DNA of 64,000 bases from Paenibacillus tyrphae (GCF_000722545.1 NZ_JNVM01000006.1:434001-498000), one strand, 5' to 3'; positions 45,834 through 55,148 are shown, counted from the first letter of the stretch. The notes: generated by a model not told the origin, from the letters alone. Made by a program: numbers and translations.

Positions 45834-45861
45834 TTAGCACCTGGTCTTAAATCTTATTGTA
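45834..45861 (-). promoter_or_regulatory. FapR-like operator with -10 element upstream of aas-lplT
   Basis: TTAGCACCTGGTCTTAA (45834-45850) closely matches the FapR consensus of Bacillus (TTAGTACCTRRTNNTAA). It begins five bases downstream of a minus-strand TACAAT -10 element (45856-45861), where a bound repressor would block transcription. Partial copies, TTAGTACTACC on the minus strand (near 45890) and TAGTACCTGAT on the plus strand (near 45903), lie further upstream. FapR governs fatty acid and phospholipid synthesis. Confidence 0.6.
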
Positions 45862-45937
45862 CGCGAATTCGACAAAGCGGGTAGTACTAACTTTGCGTAG
45901 TACCTGATGCGTACAACATCCTATTCCGGAAGAATGA

Positions 45938-45980
45938 AAAAAGAAGCGCCTCCAACCGCTTTCGCCGCAAGAGGTGCTTC
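45938..45980 (-). terminator. rho-independent terminator after metallophosphoesterase
   Basis: GAAGCGCCTC pairs with GAGGTGCTTC, and the minus strand continues with TTTTTTC. Confidence 0.8.
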
Positions 45981-46002
45981 CTCTGTAAAATAGACGGATC
46001 AA

Positions 46003-46857
46003 TTATGAGTTCAGCGGACTACGCTCCTCAAGAGAGGCCAACTCGATCACGGACAACGCCTTCGCTACCTCGGTCCGCGCATCCCCCGGATTCGACCATT
46101 CCCGGGTATAGCCGAGACAGCTGCATACGTACAGCGTGCCGCCGAAGGTCTGCCGCTTCCGGTAATGCACATGGCCGCAGACGGCCAGCTTCACGGAGGA
46201 GGCGTACGATTCGATCAGCTTCCCGTACTGCTCGCTTCCGAGAAAGGCGTTAAAGTAGCCCCACACCTCGGACGCGTACGGAACGGTAAAATAACGGTGC
46301 GGCAGCACGTGAGTCATCACGATGACCTTTTTGTCCCGAAGCGCGCTTAGCTGCTTGTCCAGCTTCTGCACGAAATAATCGCAAACCTCCGTCGTCGGCC
46401 GGTCCCACAGGGCAAACAGGCTGTCCTGCCACGTCCGCTCGCCGAGCGACATCCGGTCAAACTCCTCCTTTGTGTAGCGGTCTGCGCCGAACGAGTAATC
46501 GTACCAGCCGATATCTCCGACGACGGCCCATTCTTCATTGATCATGTAGGCGCCGTTCGCAAGGTTCCCTTCGAACGCCTGCAGCTCGCGGTACGAATCC
46601 CACGCTGTACGTTCCGGGTCGTGGATGTTCCACAGATCGTGATTGCCCGGAACGAACAAGCAGGGTATGGATAACCGCTCCCGGATGTACCTGAGCGTCT
46701 TCAGCGTCGTGGCGCTGTTGTTGGATATATCTCCGCCGATCAGCAGCAGATCCACCTTCTGCGCAAGTGCCGCTTCGCAGAGCGCCTCCTCGACCGGAAC
46801 GGAGCAGCCGGGGTTATTGGTATCAATATGCAAATCCGACAAAATGCCGATGTTCAA
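46003..46857 (-). CDS. metallophosphoesterase
   Basis: A calcineurin-like phosphoesterase of about 284 residues. The dimetal motifs are GILSDLHID (DxH), LIGGDISNN (GD), VPGNHDLW (GNHD), a VMTHVLPH histidine and the final CGHVHYRK (GHxH). It hydrolyses phosphomono- or diesters; the substrate is unknown. The best start is TTG 46857, with AAGGAGG eight bases upstream; the in-frame GTG at 46878 lies before that site. It follows the opp-like operon in the same direction by about 95 nt. Confidence 0.9.
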   Translation of the reverse strand: MNIGILSDLHIDTNNPGCSVPVEEALCEAALAQKVDLLLIGGDISNNSATTLKTLRYIRERLSIPCLFVPGNHDLWNIHDPERTAWDSYRELQAFEGNLANGAYMINEEWAVVGDIGWYDYSFGADRYTKEEFDRMSLGERTWQDSLFALWDRPTTEVCDYFVQKLDKQLSALRDKKVIVMTHVLPHRYFTVPYASEVWGYFNAFLGSEQYGKLIESYASSVKLAVCGHVHYRKRQTFGGTLYVCSCLGYTREWSNPGDARTEVAKALSVIELASLEERSPLNS

Positions 46858-46953
46858 AAGGGTTCCCTCCTTGTTCACCTGTAGGCTTGGGCGGATCGGA
46901 TGGCGATGGCGGCTTCTGTAAGCTGCGCTCCGCCACTCCGATGCGAATGCTGC

Positions 46954-47934
46954 TTAAGTCATCAGGCAGCGCGCGTAATGGTCCGGGCCGACGGACTTCC
47001 ACTCCGGCGGCACATGGGCGCATTCCGCCACCGCCTGCGGGCAGCGCGTATGAAACGGGCAGCCCGCGGGCGGATGAAGCGGGCTCGGCACCTCGCCGCG
47101 GAGCACGATGCGTTCGCGCCGCTCCCCGTCACGTACGGACGGGATCGCCGAGATCAGCGCCCTCGTGTACGGATGTACCGCGCCGCGAAACAAGGTTTCA
47201 GCCGGCGCAAGCTCCACAAGCGTGCCCAGATACATAACGGCGACCCGGTCGCTCATGTACTGCACGACGTTGAGATCATGCGAGACGAACAGCGTCGTCA
47301 GCGCGAAGCGCCGCTGCAGCTCCTTGAGCAGATTCAAAATTTGCGACTGCACCGACACGTCGAGCGCCGACACCGGCTCGTCCGCCACGATGAAGGACGG
47401 GCGCAGCATAAGCGCCCGGGCGATGCCGATGCGCTGGCGTTGACCGCCGCTTAATTCGTGGGGATACCGGGAGGCGTAGCCGCGGTCCAGACCTACCGTC
47501 TCCAGCATGTCGCGGGCCTGCTGCCTGCGCTCGGCGCTTGATCCGATCCGGTGAACGCGAAGCGGTTCCTCCAGAATCGAGCCGATCGTATGCCGTGGAT
47601 TGAGCGACGCGTACGGGTCTTGAAAGATCAGTTGAATATGCCTGCGCATATCACGTATTTCGCGGCCCCGCAGCGTTGTCAGCTCCCGCCCCCGAAAGCG
47701 GATGGACCCAGAGGTCGGCTCCAGCAGCCGCGCAAGCAGTTGGCCCGTCGTCGATTTGCCGCAGCCGCTTTCTCCGACGAGGCCGAGCGTCTCGCCGCTG
47801 CGGATCTCGAAGGAGACGCCGTTCACGGCGTTCACCCATGCTCTGGGCTTGCCGAAGCCTGCGGCGGCCGGGTAACGCTTCGTCAGCCGGTCGATGGCCA
47901 CCAGCGGTTCAAGTTCAAGCGAGCTGATACTCAC
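46954..47934 (-). CDS. peptide ABC transporter ATP-binding protein (OppF/DppF)
   Basis: About 326 residues: Walker [10 protein letters not shown], signature [10 protein letters not shown], Walker [14 protein letters not shown], and the C-terminal oligopeptide-transporter extension with a Cys cluster ([13 protein letters not shown]), which in this family can hold an iron-sulfur centre. It pairs with the OppD-like ATPase. GTG 47934 has GGGAGG ten bases upstream and overlaps the end of the oppD-like gene by about 20 nt. It is the last gene of the operon that starts with the substrate-binding protein. Confidence 0.92.
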   Translation of the reverse strand: MSISSLELEPLVAIDRLTKRYPAAAGFGKPRAWVNAVNGVSFEIRSGETLGLVGESGCGKSTTGQLLARLLEPTSGSIRFRGRELTTLRGREIRDMRRHIQLIFQDPYASLNPRHTIGSILEEPLRVHRIGSSAERRQQARDMLETVGLDRGYASRYPHELSGGQRQRIGIARALMLRPSFIVADEPVSALDVSVQSQILNLLKELQRRFALTTLFVSHDLNVVQYMSDRVAVMYLGTLVELAPAETLFRGAVHPYTRALISAIPSVRDGERRERIVLRGEVPSPLHPPAGCPFHTRCPQAVAECAHVPPEWKSVGPDHYARCLMT

Positions 47935-48928
47935 GGACGGACGGCCTCCCTTCCTCGGCAAGCAAGCAGCGGACCTCGTGTCGGTCCGCGATCATGCGGC
48001 TCGCCGGCTTTACGCCGGAGCAAGCCGCAACGGCGCGGTCGCACCGGGCCGCGAACGGGCAGCCTCCCGAGCGCTCCTCCGGCGGCGGCACGCGCCCGGG
48101 AATCGCATACAGCGCCTCGCCCCGCTTGTCCGGCGAAGGGATCGACCGCAGCAAGCCGGCCGTGTACGGATGGGCGGGCGAGCGGAACAGCTCCGCTGCC
48201 GGAGCCGTCTCCGCCACCTGTCCGGCGTACATGACGGACACGCGACTGCACATTTCCGAGATGACGCCGAGGTCGTGCGAGATCAGCAGCACCGACGTAC
48301 CCTCCGTCCGATTCAAGTCCTGCAGCAGCTCCAAAATTTGCGCCTGCACCGTCACGTCGAGCGCCGTCGTCGGCTCGTCGGCGATCAGCAGCTTCGGCCA
48401 GCACGCCAGCGCCATCGCAATCATGACCCGCTGCCGCATCCCGCCGGACAACCGATGGGGATATTCGCGCATCAACTGCTCCGCGCGGGGCAGCCCAACT
48501 TTTTCCAGCATCCCTACGCTATGATTATACGCGTCTTTGCGGGACATCGCCAAGTGCAAACGCGGCCCTTCCATCAGCTGTTCTCCGACCGTAAATACTG
48601 GATTGAGCGAGGTCATCGGGTCTTGGAACACCATGGCGATCTCCCTGCCGCGCAGCCTGCGCATTGCCTCCGGCGACAGCTGTGTCAGCTCAGCGCCGTC
48701 GTAGTCGATCGCACCGCCCGCGATTCGGGCACCGGCAGGCAGCAGTCCCATCACGGCCTGGGCCGTTATGCTCTTGCCGCAGCCCGATTCCCCCACGATG
48801 CCGACGATTTCCCCGCGCCCGACCGACAGCGATACCCCTTCGAGCACGGCGCGCATGCCCTGGCGGGTCGGAAGCTCGATATGCAGCTCGTCCAGCCTCA
48901 AAAGAGGCATTTCTTTTCCTCTGGCCAT
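47915..48928 (-). CDS. peptide ABC transporter ATP-binding protein (OppD/DppD)
   Basis: About 337 residues with Walker A GESGCGKS, signature LSGGMRQR, Walker [13 protein letters not shown], and the C-terminal Cys-rich extension ([16 protein letters not shown]). It forms the ATPase pair with the OppF-like protein. The ATG at about 48928 ([10 protein letters not shown]) has AAGGGGG upstream; in-frame codons further upstream overlap the permease gene and are unlikely to be used. It follows the OppC-like permease with almost no gap. Confidence 0.92.
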   Translation of the reverse strand: MARGKEMPLLRLDELHIELPTRQGMRAVLEGVSLSVGRGEIVGIVGESGCGKSITAQAVMGLLPAGARIAGGAIDYDGAELTQLSPEAMRRLRGREIAMVFQDPMTSLNPVFTVGEQLMEGPRLHLAMSRKDAYNHSVGMLEKVGLPRAEQLMREYPHRLSGGMRQRVMIAMALACWPKLLIADEPTTALDVTVQAQILELLQDLNRTEGTSVLLISHDLGVISEMCSRVSVMYAGQVAETAPAAELFRSPAHPYTAGLLRSIPSPDKRGEALYAIPGRVPPPEERSGGCPFAARCDRAVAACSGVKPASRMIADRHEVRCLLAEEGRPSVREYQLA

Positions 48929-48942
48929 GGTTCGTTCCCCCT

Positions 48943-49752
48943 TCATCGTTTCGGGTCGTTCCAATCGCGCAGCCCGTCGCCGAGCAGGTTGAAGCCGAGC
49001 ACGGTCATCGTAATCATAAGCCCCGGCGCCAGCGTGTACCACGACGCTTTCGCAATATAGCTTTGGGCCTCGTTCAGCATGCGTCCCCAGCTCGGGTCGG
49101 GGGGCTGAATGCCGAGCCCAAGGTAGCTTAGTCCGGCTTCCGCGAGAATCGCCCCCGAGAAGCTCATCGTGGCCGCCACGATGAACGGCGACAGGATGTT
49201 CGGAAAAATGTGGCGGAACACGATGGCGAGCGGACCCGCCCCGATGCCCCGCGCCGCCTTCACAAAATCCATCTCCTTGTACTGCACGAACCCGCTGCGG
49301 ACGATGCGGGCAAACCCGGGTACGGCCATCAGGCCGATCGCCAGAATGGTATTGGTCAGGTTCGGCTGAAACACCGCCACCAGCATGAGCGCCAGCAGCA
49401 GCCCGGGAAACGCCATCATCGCGTCCATCAGCCGCATCAGCGCTTCGTCCAGCCAGCCGCCGACATAGCCGGCAGCGGCTCCGACGAGCAGCCCCCCGGC
49501 CCCTCCGATCAGAACGGTCAGGAAGCCGACCTGAAAGGCCGTCCGGGAAGCCGTCATCACCCGGCTTAAGATGTCCCGTCCGAAATTGTCCGTTCCGAGC
49601 AGGTGCTTCACCCCGGGAGCGAGAAACCGTTCGGCCGGATTCATGCTATTGACGTCGTAAGGAACATACAACCAGCTAACCAGCATGAGCGCCAGCATCG
49701 CGCCGACCAACGCGCCGCCCACGATCAAATGAACGTTCCGATTTCGTATCAT
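48943..49752 (-). CDS. peptide ABC transporter permease (OppC/DppC)
   Basis: A 269-residue permease with about six hydrophobic helices and the binding-protein-dependent transport signature in the loop around GIGAGPLAIVFRHIFPNILSPFIV. The N-terminal LGTDNFGRDILSRVM block is typical of OppC/DppC subunits. GTAGGAG precedes the ATG. It partners the OppB-like permease encoded 12 nt upstream. Confidence 0.92.
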   Translation of the reverse strand: MIRNRNVHLIVGGALVGAMLALMLVSWLYVPYDVNSMNPAERFLAPGVKHLLGTDNFGRDILSRVMTASRTAFQVGFLTVLIGGAGGLLVGAAAGYVGGWLDEALMRLMDAMMAFPGLLLALMLVAVFQPNLTNTILAIGLMAVPGFARIVRSGFVQYKEMDFVKAARGIGAGPLAIVFRHIFPNILSPFIVAATMSFSGAILAEAGLSYLGLGIQPPDPSWGRMLNEAQSYIAKASWYTLAPGLMITMTVLGFNLLGDGLRDWNDPKR

Positions 49753-49764
49753 GCCGCTCTTCTC

Positions 49765-50706
49765 CTACTTCAACCGAATTCTCGGGTCCAGCACCCGGTA
49801 CAGCATATCGACGGCAAAATTGATCGCAATGACCGTCACGGCCGTGAATAAAATCATCCCCTGCACAAGCGGAAAATCGCGGGCGCCGATCGAGGAAACA
49901 AGCAGCCGCCCGAGCCCCGGCAGCGCAAATACCTGCTCGACCACCAGGCTGCCGCCCAGCACGTCGGCAAAAATCATCCCCATCACCGTGACGACGGGAA
50001 TGAGCGCGTTTTTCAGCACGTGCTTGTACAGCACCACTCGTTCTCTCAGTCCCTTGCTGTAGCCGGTCCGGACGTAGTCCTGCTTGAGCTGCTCCAGCAT
50101 CGTCGTCCGCAGGTAGCGCACCACGACGGCGACCTGCGGAATCGCGACGGCCAGCGCAGGCAGGAACAGGGAGCGCAGCGCTTCCAGCGGCGAATCCGAC
50201 CACCGAACGTAGCCTCCGGCCGGAAACCAGCGGAAGGTCAAAGCGAACAGCAGCACGAGCAAAATGCCGAGCCAAAACGACGGAACGGCCAGTCCAAGCT
50301 GGCTGAGCAGAGAAATCCACCAGCCGGACGCCCGGCGCTGGGACTTGGCCGCCGCAATGCCGAGCGGCACGGCGATGACGATCGTTATCGCCATGGACAG
50401 CACCGCGAGCGACGCCGTCACCGGCAGACGGTCCAGAATCAGCTCCCCGACCGGCCTGGAAAACTTGAGCGATTCGCCAAGATCGCCAGAGACGACGCCT
50501 CCGAGCCAGCTCGCAAATTGCTCGCCGAGCGGGCGGTCGGTGCCCAGCTTCGCTTCAAGCGCCACCACCTGCGCCTCGTCCGCCTCCATCCCGAGAATGG
50601 TCAAGGCCGGGTTCCCCGGAATGATCCGAAAGACGGCAAAGGTCATCATCAGGACCAGCAGCACCGTCAGCACGAACGTAAAGGCTCTCCGCCATGCGTA
50701 CGTCAC
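49765..50706 (-). CDS. peptide ABC transporter permease (OppB/DppB)
   Basis: About 314 residues: a first helix (residues 8-30) followed by RIIPGNPALTILG, the OppB/DppB hallmark, then five further helices and the EAA-type loop YSKGLRERVVLYKHVLKNALIPV. The start is GTG 50706 with AGGAGAG upstream; reading starts further upstream have no site. It lies about 110 nt downstream of the substrate-binding protein gene. Confidence 0.92.
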   Translation of the reverse strand: MTYAWRRAFTFVLTVLLVLMMTFAVFRIIPGNPALTILGMEADEAQVVALEAKLGTDRPLGEQFASWLGGVVSGDLGESLKFSRPVGELILDRLPVTASLAVLSMAITIVIAVPLGIAAAKSQRRASGWWISLLSQLGLAVPSFWLGILLVLLFALTFRWFPAGGYVRWSDSPLEALRSLFLPALAVAIPQVAVVVRYLRTTMLEQLKQDYVRTGYSKGLRERVVLYKHVLKNALIPVVTVMGMIFADVLGGSLVVEQVFALPGLGRLLVSSIGARDFPLVQGMILFTAVTVIAINFAVDMLYRVLDPRIRLK

Positions 50707-50816
50707 GTCGCTTTCTCTCCTCTCCTGAAAAGTTGCGCGACTTCTGAGACCGCTTCGCGAGCGGATCGTTTTTTCCAATTGATCCGCCCGCTTAACTCGT
50801 CATTTTGCGCAGCTTG

Positions 50817-52370
50817 TTACTTCACACGGTGAATCGTGGACATATCCTGCACGTAAATCGGGTACAGCTTATAGCCGTCCAGCTCTTTTTTCATCGCTAC
50901 GGTGAAGTTCGGGTCCATGATATAGACGGCGACGGCGTCTTTGGTCAATAGTTTTTGCGCGTCTTTATAAAGCTGCGCCCGTTTGGCGTCGTCTAGCTCG
51001 ACCTGGGCCGCCTTGATCAGCTTGTCGTATTCCGGGTTGTTGTAGTTGTAGAAGTTCGACTTGTAGTCGGACGCGTAGCGTACCAGCACCTCGTGCGGAT
51101 CGAGCTTGCCCGTCAGCCCGATAATCGTCATATCGTAGTCGCGGCCTTTGTAGATCCGGTCCAGCCAGACGGCCCATTCGACCATTTCGATTTTGGCGGT
51201 GATGCCGACCTTTGCGAGCTGCTGTGCTATGACCTGCGCGGTATCGACATGGAATTTGTAGTTGGATGGCACCGAAATCGTCGTGCTGAAGCCGTCCTTT
51301 AGCCCCGCTTCGGCCAGCAGGCTTTTCGCCTTGTCCACGTTCACGTTGTAAGTCGATTCCAGACCTTCCTGAAAATATTTCTGCATGACCGGGCTCATGT
51401 TGGAGCCAAGCTTCGTTCCTTTGCCGTCAGCCACGACTTTAATGATTTCATCCGTGTCCACGGCGTAATTGACCGCCTGACGCACGCGCGGGTCATCGAA
51501 CGGCTTGCGGGCGATATTCATCGTCATGAGCTGGACCATGTTTTGCATGCCTTCCACATAGCGGAATTGATCCCCCAGCTCGGCGATGCGTTCGTTGCCG
51601 AGCCGCGGATACATGTCGATGTCCCCGGATTTCAATGCGAGCAGCGAAGCTTCGGCATCCGGCATGATGCGAAACTCGACCTTGTCGAGGTAAGGCACGC
51701 CTTTGATGTAATAGTCTTTGTTCTTCTCGATCACGAGCTTCTGGTTCGGCTGGAACTCGACAAACTTGAACGGCCCGGTGCCGATCGGCGCTTTATTCTG
51801 GTTGTCGTATCCCTTTGGCAAAATAGCGGCCGTGAAGTTGCTCATGAACGAGACGTCGTTCTTTTTCAGCTTGACGGTAACCGTCTTGGCATCCGGCGTA
51901 TCGACGGCTTCGACGTTCGCAAAGGCGCTGGAGAGGGGCTTGCCCGTATCCTTGCCCATCAGCCGCTCGTACGAAAACTTCACTTCCTCCGCCGTCACCG
52001 TCTTGCCGTTATGGAACTTGACGCCGTCGCGCAGTGTGAACGTATACGTCAGCCCGTCAGGAGAAACCTTGTATTCCTGTGCGACCGCGGGCTGCAGCTC
52101 CCCTTTTTCGTTGGGCTTCAGCAGACCTTCGAACACGTTGAACATCATCTCCTGCGTCCCCGAAGCGACGGCCAAGTGCGGGTCGAGATAGTCCGGGTCC
52201 TGCGGAACGGCGACGACGACGCTGCCGCCCTGCACGGGCTCTTTGGCAGCTTCGGCGCCGGTCGTCGGCGTCTTGGCCGGGTCGCCCGAGCCGCAGGCGG
52301 ACAGGACGGTGACGGACAGCAGCAGAGCGGCAAGCAGCAGGGGGGTCCTTCGCAATCTTTCGGTTAGCAT
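50817..52370 (-). CDS. peptide ABC transporter substrate-binding lipoprotein (OppA/DppA family)
   Basis: The 517-residue protein has a signal peptide with lipobox VLSAC (Cys26), then the SBP family-5 fold (DPHLA near residue 63, EPLSSAFANVE-like central lobe, IGTGPFKFVEF). These proteins bind oligopeptides, dipeptides, nickel or glutathione and hand them to the OppBC channel. GAGGAG precedes the ATG. It heads the operon SBP-B-C-D-F. The upstream gap is occupied by palindromic repeat copy 2, so the promoter lies in or above that element. Confidence 0.92.
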   Translation of the reverse strand: MLTERLRRTPLLLAALLLSVTVLSACGSGDPAKTPTTGAEAAKEPVQGGSVVVAVPQDPDYLDPHLAVASGTQEMMFNVFEGLLKPNEKGELQPAVAQEYKVSPDGLTYTFTLRDGVKFHNGKTVTAEEVKFSYERLMGKDTGKPLSSAFANVEAVDTPDAKTVTVKLKKNDVSFMSNFTAAILPKGYDNQNKAPIGTGPFKFVEFQPNQKLVIEKNKDYYIKGVPYLDKVEFRIMPDAEASLLALKSGDIDMYPRLGNERIAELGDQFRYVEGMQNMVQLMTMNIARKPFDDPRVRQAVNYAVDTDEIIKVVADGKGTKLGSNMSPVMQKYFQEGLESTYNVNVDKAKSLLAEAGLKDGFSTTISVPSNYKFHVDTAQVIAQQLAKVGITAKIEMVEWAVWLDRIYKGRDYDMTIIGLTGKLDPHEVLVRYASDYKSNFYNYNNPEYDKLIKAAQVELDDAKRAQLYKDAQKLLTKDAVAVYIMDPNFTVAMKKELDGYKLYPIYVQDMSTIHRVK

Positions 52371-52433
52371 GGTTTCTCCTCTTTTCTATCCGTTGTTTTT
52401 ATTTCTTCCAGCTGTATTACAGCTTGGACAAGG

Positions 52434-52642
52434 CGTTGAGAAGGTGGTTTTTGACTTAAATAGAGAGATACATACGGAGGTGGGGTATCTACTGGAGAAG
52501 CGATAGCGGCCGCCTTTGTCTTCGGGAAATGTCCGCTGTTAAGCGGCTTCCAATAAAAATTTCCCGATGACAAGAGCGGTCGGAAGTAGATACCCCACCC
52601 CCTCGTACACCTCTATCACCTCAATTCAATACTTTCTCAACG
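52434..52642. repeat. long palindromic repeat element, copy 2 (with terminal inverted repeats)
   Basis: A 209-nt imperfect palindrome. The ends are inverted repeats: CGTTGAGAAGGTGG on the left and ACTTTCTCAACG on the right. Inside, GGTGGGGTATCTACT pairs exactly with AGTAGATACCCCACC, and TTGTCTTCGGGAAAT with ATTTCCCGATGACAA, around a CCGCT/AGCGG tip. It is flanked by a near-identical direct repeat (CCAGCTGTATTACAGC at 52409 and CCAGCCGTATTACAGC at 52649), which may be a target duplication or chance. It lies between the MBL gene and the peptide-binding protein gene. Confidence 0.85.
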
Positions 52643-52657
52643 CCCACTCCAGCCGTA

Positions 52658-53392
52658 TTACAGCCGATATTGATCGCCCGTGCGGGCGAGATCAATCGGT
52701 CCATGATACGTCTCCTGCGCTTCCCGGACAAGCTGGCCGAGATCGCCGTACTGGGGAAGATGCGTCAGCACGAGCCGCTTCGCTCCGCACTGCGAGGCGA
52801 GCCTTCCCGCTTCGCCGGCGGTCAGGTGTCCGCCGATTTTGCCGAAGTATTCATTGTACAAATTGCTTTCGCAGAGCAGTAGATCCGCATTCCGGCCGAT
52901 TCGCACCAAATCGTCGTTCCAAGCGGTATCCGCCGTAAACACAAGCGCCTGCTCCCCATGCTCGATGCGCATGGACAGACACGGAACAGGATGAGTCGTA
53001 TGCCCGAAGGTCCAGGTCAGATCTCCCAGCGTAAGCGTATCTCCTACCGCAATGACATGTGAGTGCATGTACTCTCCGTAAGCGAGCGTTGCGAAGGCCT
53101 CAGGGTCCGCGTCGTGAGCATATATCTCGATCGGCTTCGTCCTGCGGCCAAGCTGCATCAGGATCATCGCCGCATGCTGAAGGCAGTACACGTCGGCGAT
53201 ATGGTCGGTATGGTAGTGCGTGAGCACGACCGCATCCAGCTCCTCCAGCGGCAGATACCGCTGGAGCTGGGCGAGCGCGCCGGAGCCGCAGTCCAGCAGC
53301 ACGTTGACCGACTCGGTCTGAATCAAATACGACGCCGACGCGGAATCCGCAGCCGGATAAGCGCCCCACGGGCCCAAAATCGTCAATTTCAT
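52658..53392 (-). CDS. MBL-fold metallo-hydrolase (YhfI-like)
   Basis: A 244-residue metallo-beta-lactamase fold with the two-metal motif THYHTDH (His59, His61, Asp63, His64), a later His in TFGHTTH, the Asp in FTADTAWNDDL and a final His in VLTHLPQYG. The size fits YhfI and RNase Z-like phosphodiesterases. The substrate is unknown. ATG 53392 has AAAGGGG upstream and overlaps the stop of the RpiR-type regulator gene as ATGA, so translation is coupled. Confidence 0.88.
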   Translation of the reverse strand: MKLTILGPWGAYPAADSASASYLIQTESVNVLLDCGSGALAQLQRYLPLEELDAVVLTHYHTDHIADVYCLQHAAMILMQLGRRTKPIEIYAHDADPEAFATLAYGEYMHSHVIAVGDTLTLGDLTWTFGHTTHPVPCLSMRIEHGEQALVFTADTAWNDDLVRIGRNADLLLCESNLYNEYFGKIGGHLTAGEAGRLASQCGAKRLVLTHLPQYGDLGQLVREAQETYHGPIDLARTGDQYRL

Positions 53393-54258
53393 TTCGTTGT
53401 CCCCTTTCCGTTCGGTCCGGTCCACCCGGACGATTCCGTTTCGAACATCCGGAACTTCCGTTCCATCTCCACCATATTGCGCTTGATCCGCTCCAAGTCG
53501 AGCTGGGCCATCTTCTTGATCAAAGCATTCGCCAACGCGAGCGGCGCCACGTACGAATCGAGAAAGCCCCGCGAACGGGTCGCGGCAAGCAAATACACGT
53601 CGGCCAGCTTGGCAAAAGGCGATACCGGCGAGTCCGTCAAGGCGACGATGCGCGCGCCCTTCTCTTTTGCCGCTTCCGTCAAGTGCCTCGTCGTCTGGCA
53701 GTAGCGGGGAAACCCGGAGACAAGCAGCACGTCTCCCGGCCGGAAATGCGCCGCATATTCCGCCGCCTCGCCTTGCGGCACCAGCCGGGCCTGGCCGAGC
53801 ATGTAATGCATGATGTAGGCGAGCGGCGCCGTCACCGTGAGACCGGCGCGCCAGCCTGCCGTATACGTGCGCTCCGCGTCCAGCAGCAGCCGGACCGCCT
53901 CCTCCACTTTCGCCTCCTGCTTGAGCGCAGCGGTCTCGCGGAGATTGTCGATATCCTGCGCGAACAACTCGTCAAGCCACGTCGCCTGCTCCTCCTGCGC
54001 CGTCTCCAGCAGCCGCTGCACGGGACGCGCCTGCAGAAACTGCGATTGCAGCTCGCTCTGCAGTGCGGCGTAGCCTTCGAAGCCGAGCGTCTGTGCGAGC
54101 CGGTGCACCGTAGCCTCACTGACGCCGGCCAGCTCGCCCATCTTTTTGGCCGGCAGCACGGCCGCCTGTCGGATGTCCTTGGTCATAAAGTAGGCGGCTT
54201 TCTTTTGACTCGGACTCAGCGAATCGAATAGTTGCTCGATCTTGCGCTCTACGCTCAT
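53389..54258 (-). CDS. MurR/RpiR family transcriptional regulator
   Basis: About 289 residues: an N-terminal HTH-6 domain (residues 1-75, SPSQKKAAYFM...LAGVSEATVHRLAQTLG) and a C-terminal SIS sugar-phosphate-isomerase-like sensor (residues 115-260, RPGDVLLVSGFPRY and VALTDSPVSPFAK). Such regulators respond to phosphosugars, including MurNAc-6-P. The ATG overlaps the TGA of the upstream HAD gene, and its own stop overlaps the MBL start, so HAD, regulator and MBL are one coupled unit. The effector is unknown. Confidence 0.9.
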   Translation of the reverse strand: MSVERKIEQLFDSLSPSQKKAAYFMTKDIRQAAVLPAKKMGELAGVSEATVHRLAQTLGFEGYAALQSELQSQFLQARPVQRLLETAQEEQATWLDELFAQDIDNLRETAALKQEAKVEEAVRLLLDAERTYTAGWRAGLTVTAPLAYIMHYMLGQARLVPQGEAAEYAAHFRPGDVLLVSGFPRYCQTTRHLTEAAKEKGARIVALTDSPVSPFAKLADVYLLAATRSRGFLDSYVAPLALANALIKKMAQLDLERIKRNMVEMERKFRMFETESSGWTGPNGKGTTK

Positions 54259-54968
54259 ACGCTGTGCTTCCATTCCTTTCTTTGCAAATAAGCGGGCAGC
54301 TCCTGCACCGACGCAAGGACGGGCTCATGCTGCACCTCTTCGATGCCGGTCCGGCCGAACCGGTTGATCAGGCAGCATTCCATCCCCACCTCGCGGCAGC
54401 CGACCACATCGTCGTAATAATTGTCTCCGACGTAGCAGCACTCCTCCGCACGTACGCCCGCCTGCCGCAGCGCCAGCTCGAAGATGGCCCGGTCCGGCTT
54501 CTCGACGCCTACCTCCGAAGAAACGATCACGTGGTCGAAATACGGCAGCAGCCCGGTATCCGCCAGCACCTGTCTAGCGCTGGAATCCCAGTTGGAGATC
54601 AGACCGATGCCGTAGGACGCCTGCTTCAGCTCCTCCAGCATCTGGGCCGCGCAAGGATACGCCGCCCAAGGCGAACGGCGATCCGTCCGCAGCTCGTTCA
54701 GCCGCCGCCACTGCTCCTGCAGATTGAGACACAGCCCCAGCCGGTAATTCAGCACGCCGAGGTACCACGGGAAGAACGTCGCCGCTTCCCGGCCGAGGAC
54801 GCCGGGGTATTCGCGCATGAACAGCTTGTCCGCATAATGGTAAGCCAGTTCGATCTCCCGCAGCTTCCTGGCGATCCCCTGCTCGGCCAAATAAGCCGCA
54901 AACCATTGTTCCCTTTCCAAATAAACTAACGTATACCCCAAATCGAACCACACAAACGTCGTTTCCAT
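54255..54968 (-). CDS. HAD family hydrolase (YjjG-like)
   Basis: A 237-residue HAD protein. Motif I is WFDLGYTL, again with Gly in place of the second Asp, followed by a helical cap (residues 15-100), LISNWDSS (motif II), GVEKPD (motif III) and GDNYYDDVVG (motif IV). The first Asp nucleophile is intact, but the general acid is missing, as in the paralogue at 26203-26925, so the chemistry may be altered or very slow. It heads the coupled HAD-RpiR-MBL cluster. Confidence 0.85.
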   Translation of the reverse strand: METTFVWFDLGYTLVYLEREQWFAAYLAEQGIARKLREIELAYHYADKLFMREYPGVLGREAATFFPWYLGVLNYRLGLCLNLQEQWRRLNELRTDRRSPWAAYPCAAQMLEELKQASYGIGLISNWDSSARQVLADTGLLPYFDHVIVSSEVGVEKPDRAIFELALRQAGVRAEECCYVGDNYYDDVVGCREVGMECCLINRFGRTGIEEVQHEPVLASVQELPAYLQRKEWKHSV

Positions 54969-55112
54969 GCCTTTCCTCCGCTCCGTTACCCGTCAAGAAG
55001 GAAATCCTTCATCTTCCTTCACTTTGTTGTATTCTCTACATCTTCACTTTATCCTCCGATTGTTTGCGCAATGTTAAATGAATCCAAAGATGGTGTGAAG
55101 ACAGCGCGTAAA

Positions 55113-55148
55113 TAAAGCAACAGGCCCATGCCTAATGACATGGACCTG
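55113..55148 (-). terminator. possible terminator of germination operon
   Basis: CAGGTCCATG pairs with CATGGGCCTG on the minus strand, followed by TTGCTTTATTT. It is about 360 nt downstream of the last ger gene, beyond the palindrome cluster. The T run is interrupted. Confidence 0.5.

Noticed and set aside
52364..52573. A 69-codon minus-strand frame in repeat copy 2, similar to a frame in copy 1 (20079-20285)
   Set aside because: It starts at a TTG or similar without a ribosome site, runs into the next gene's start, and differences between copies show no third-position bias; RNA/DNA palindrome structure explains the similarity.
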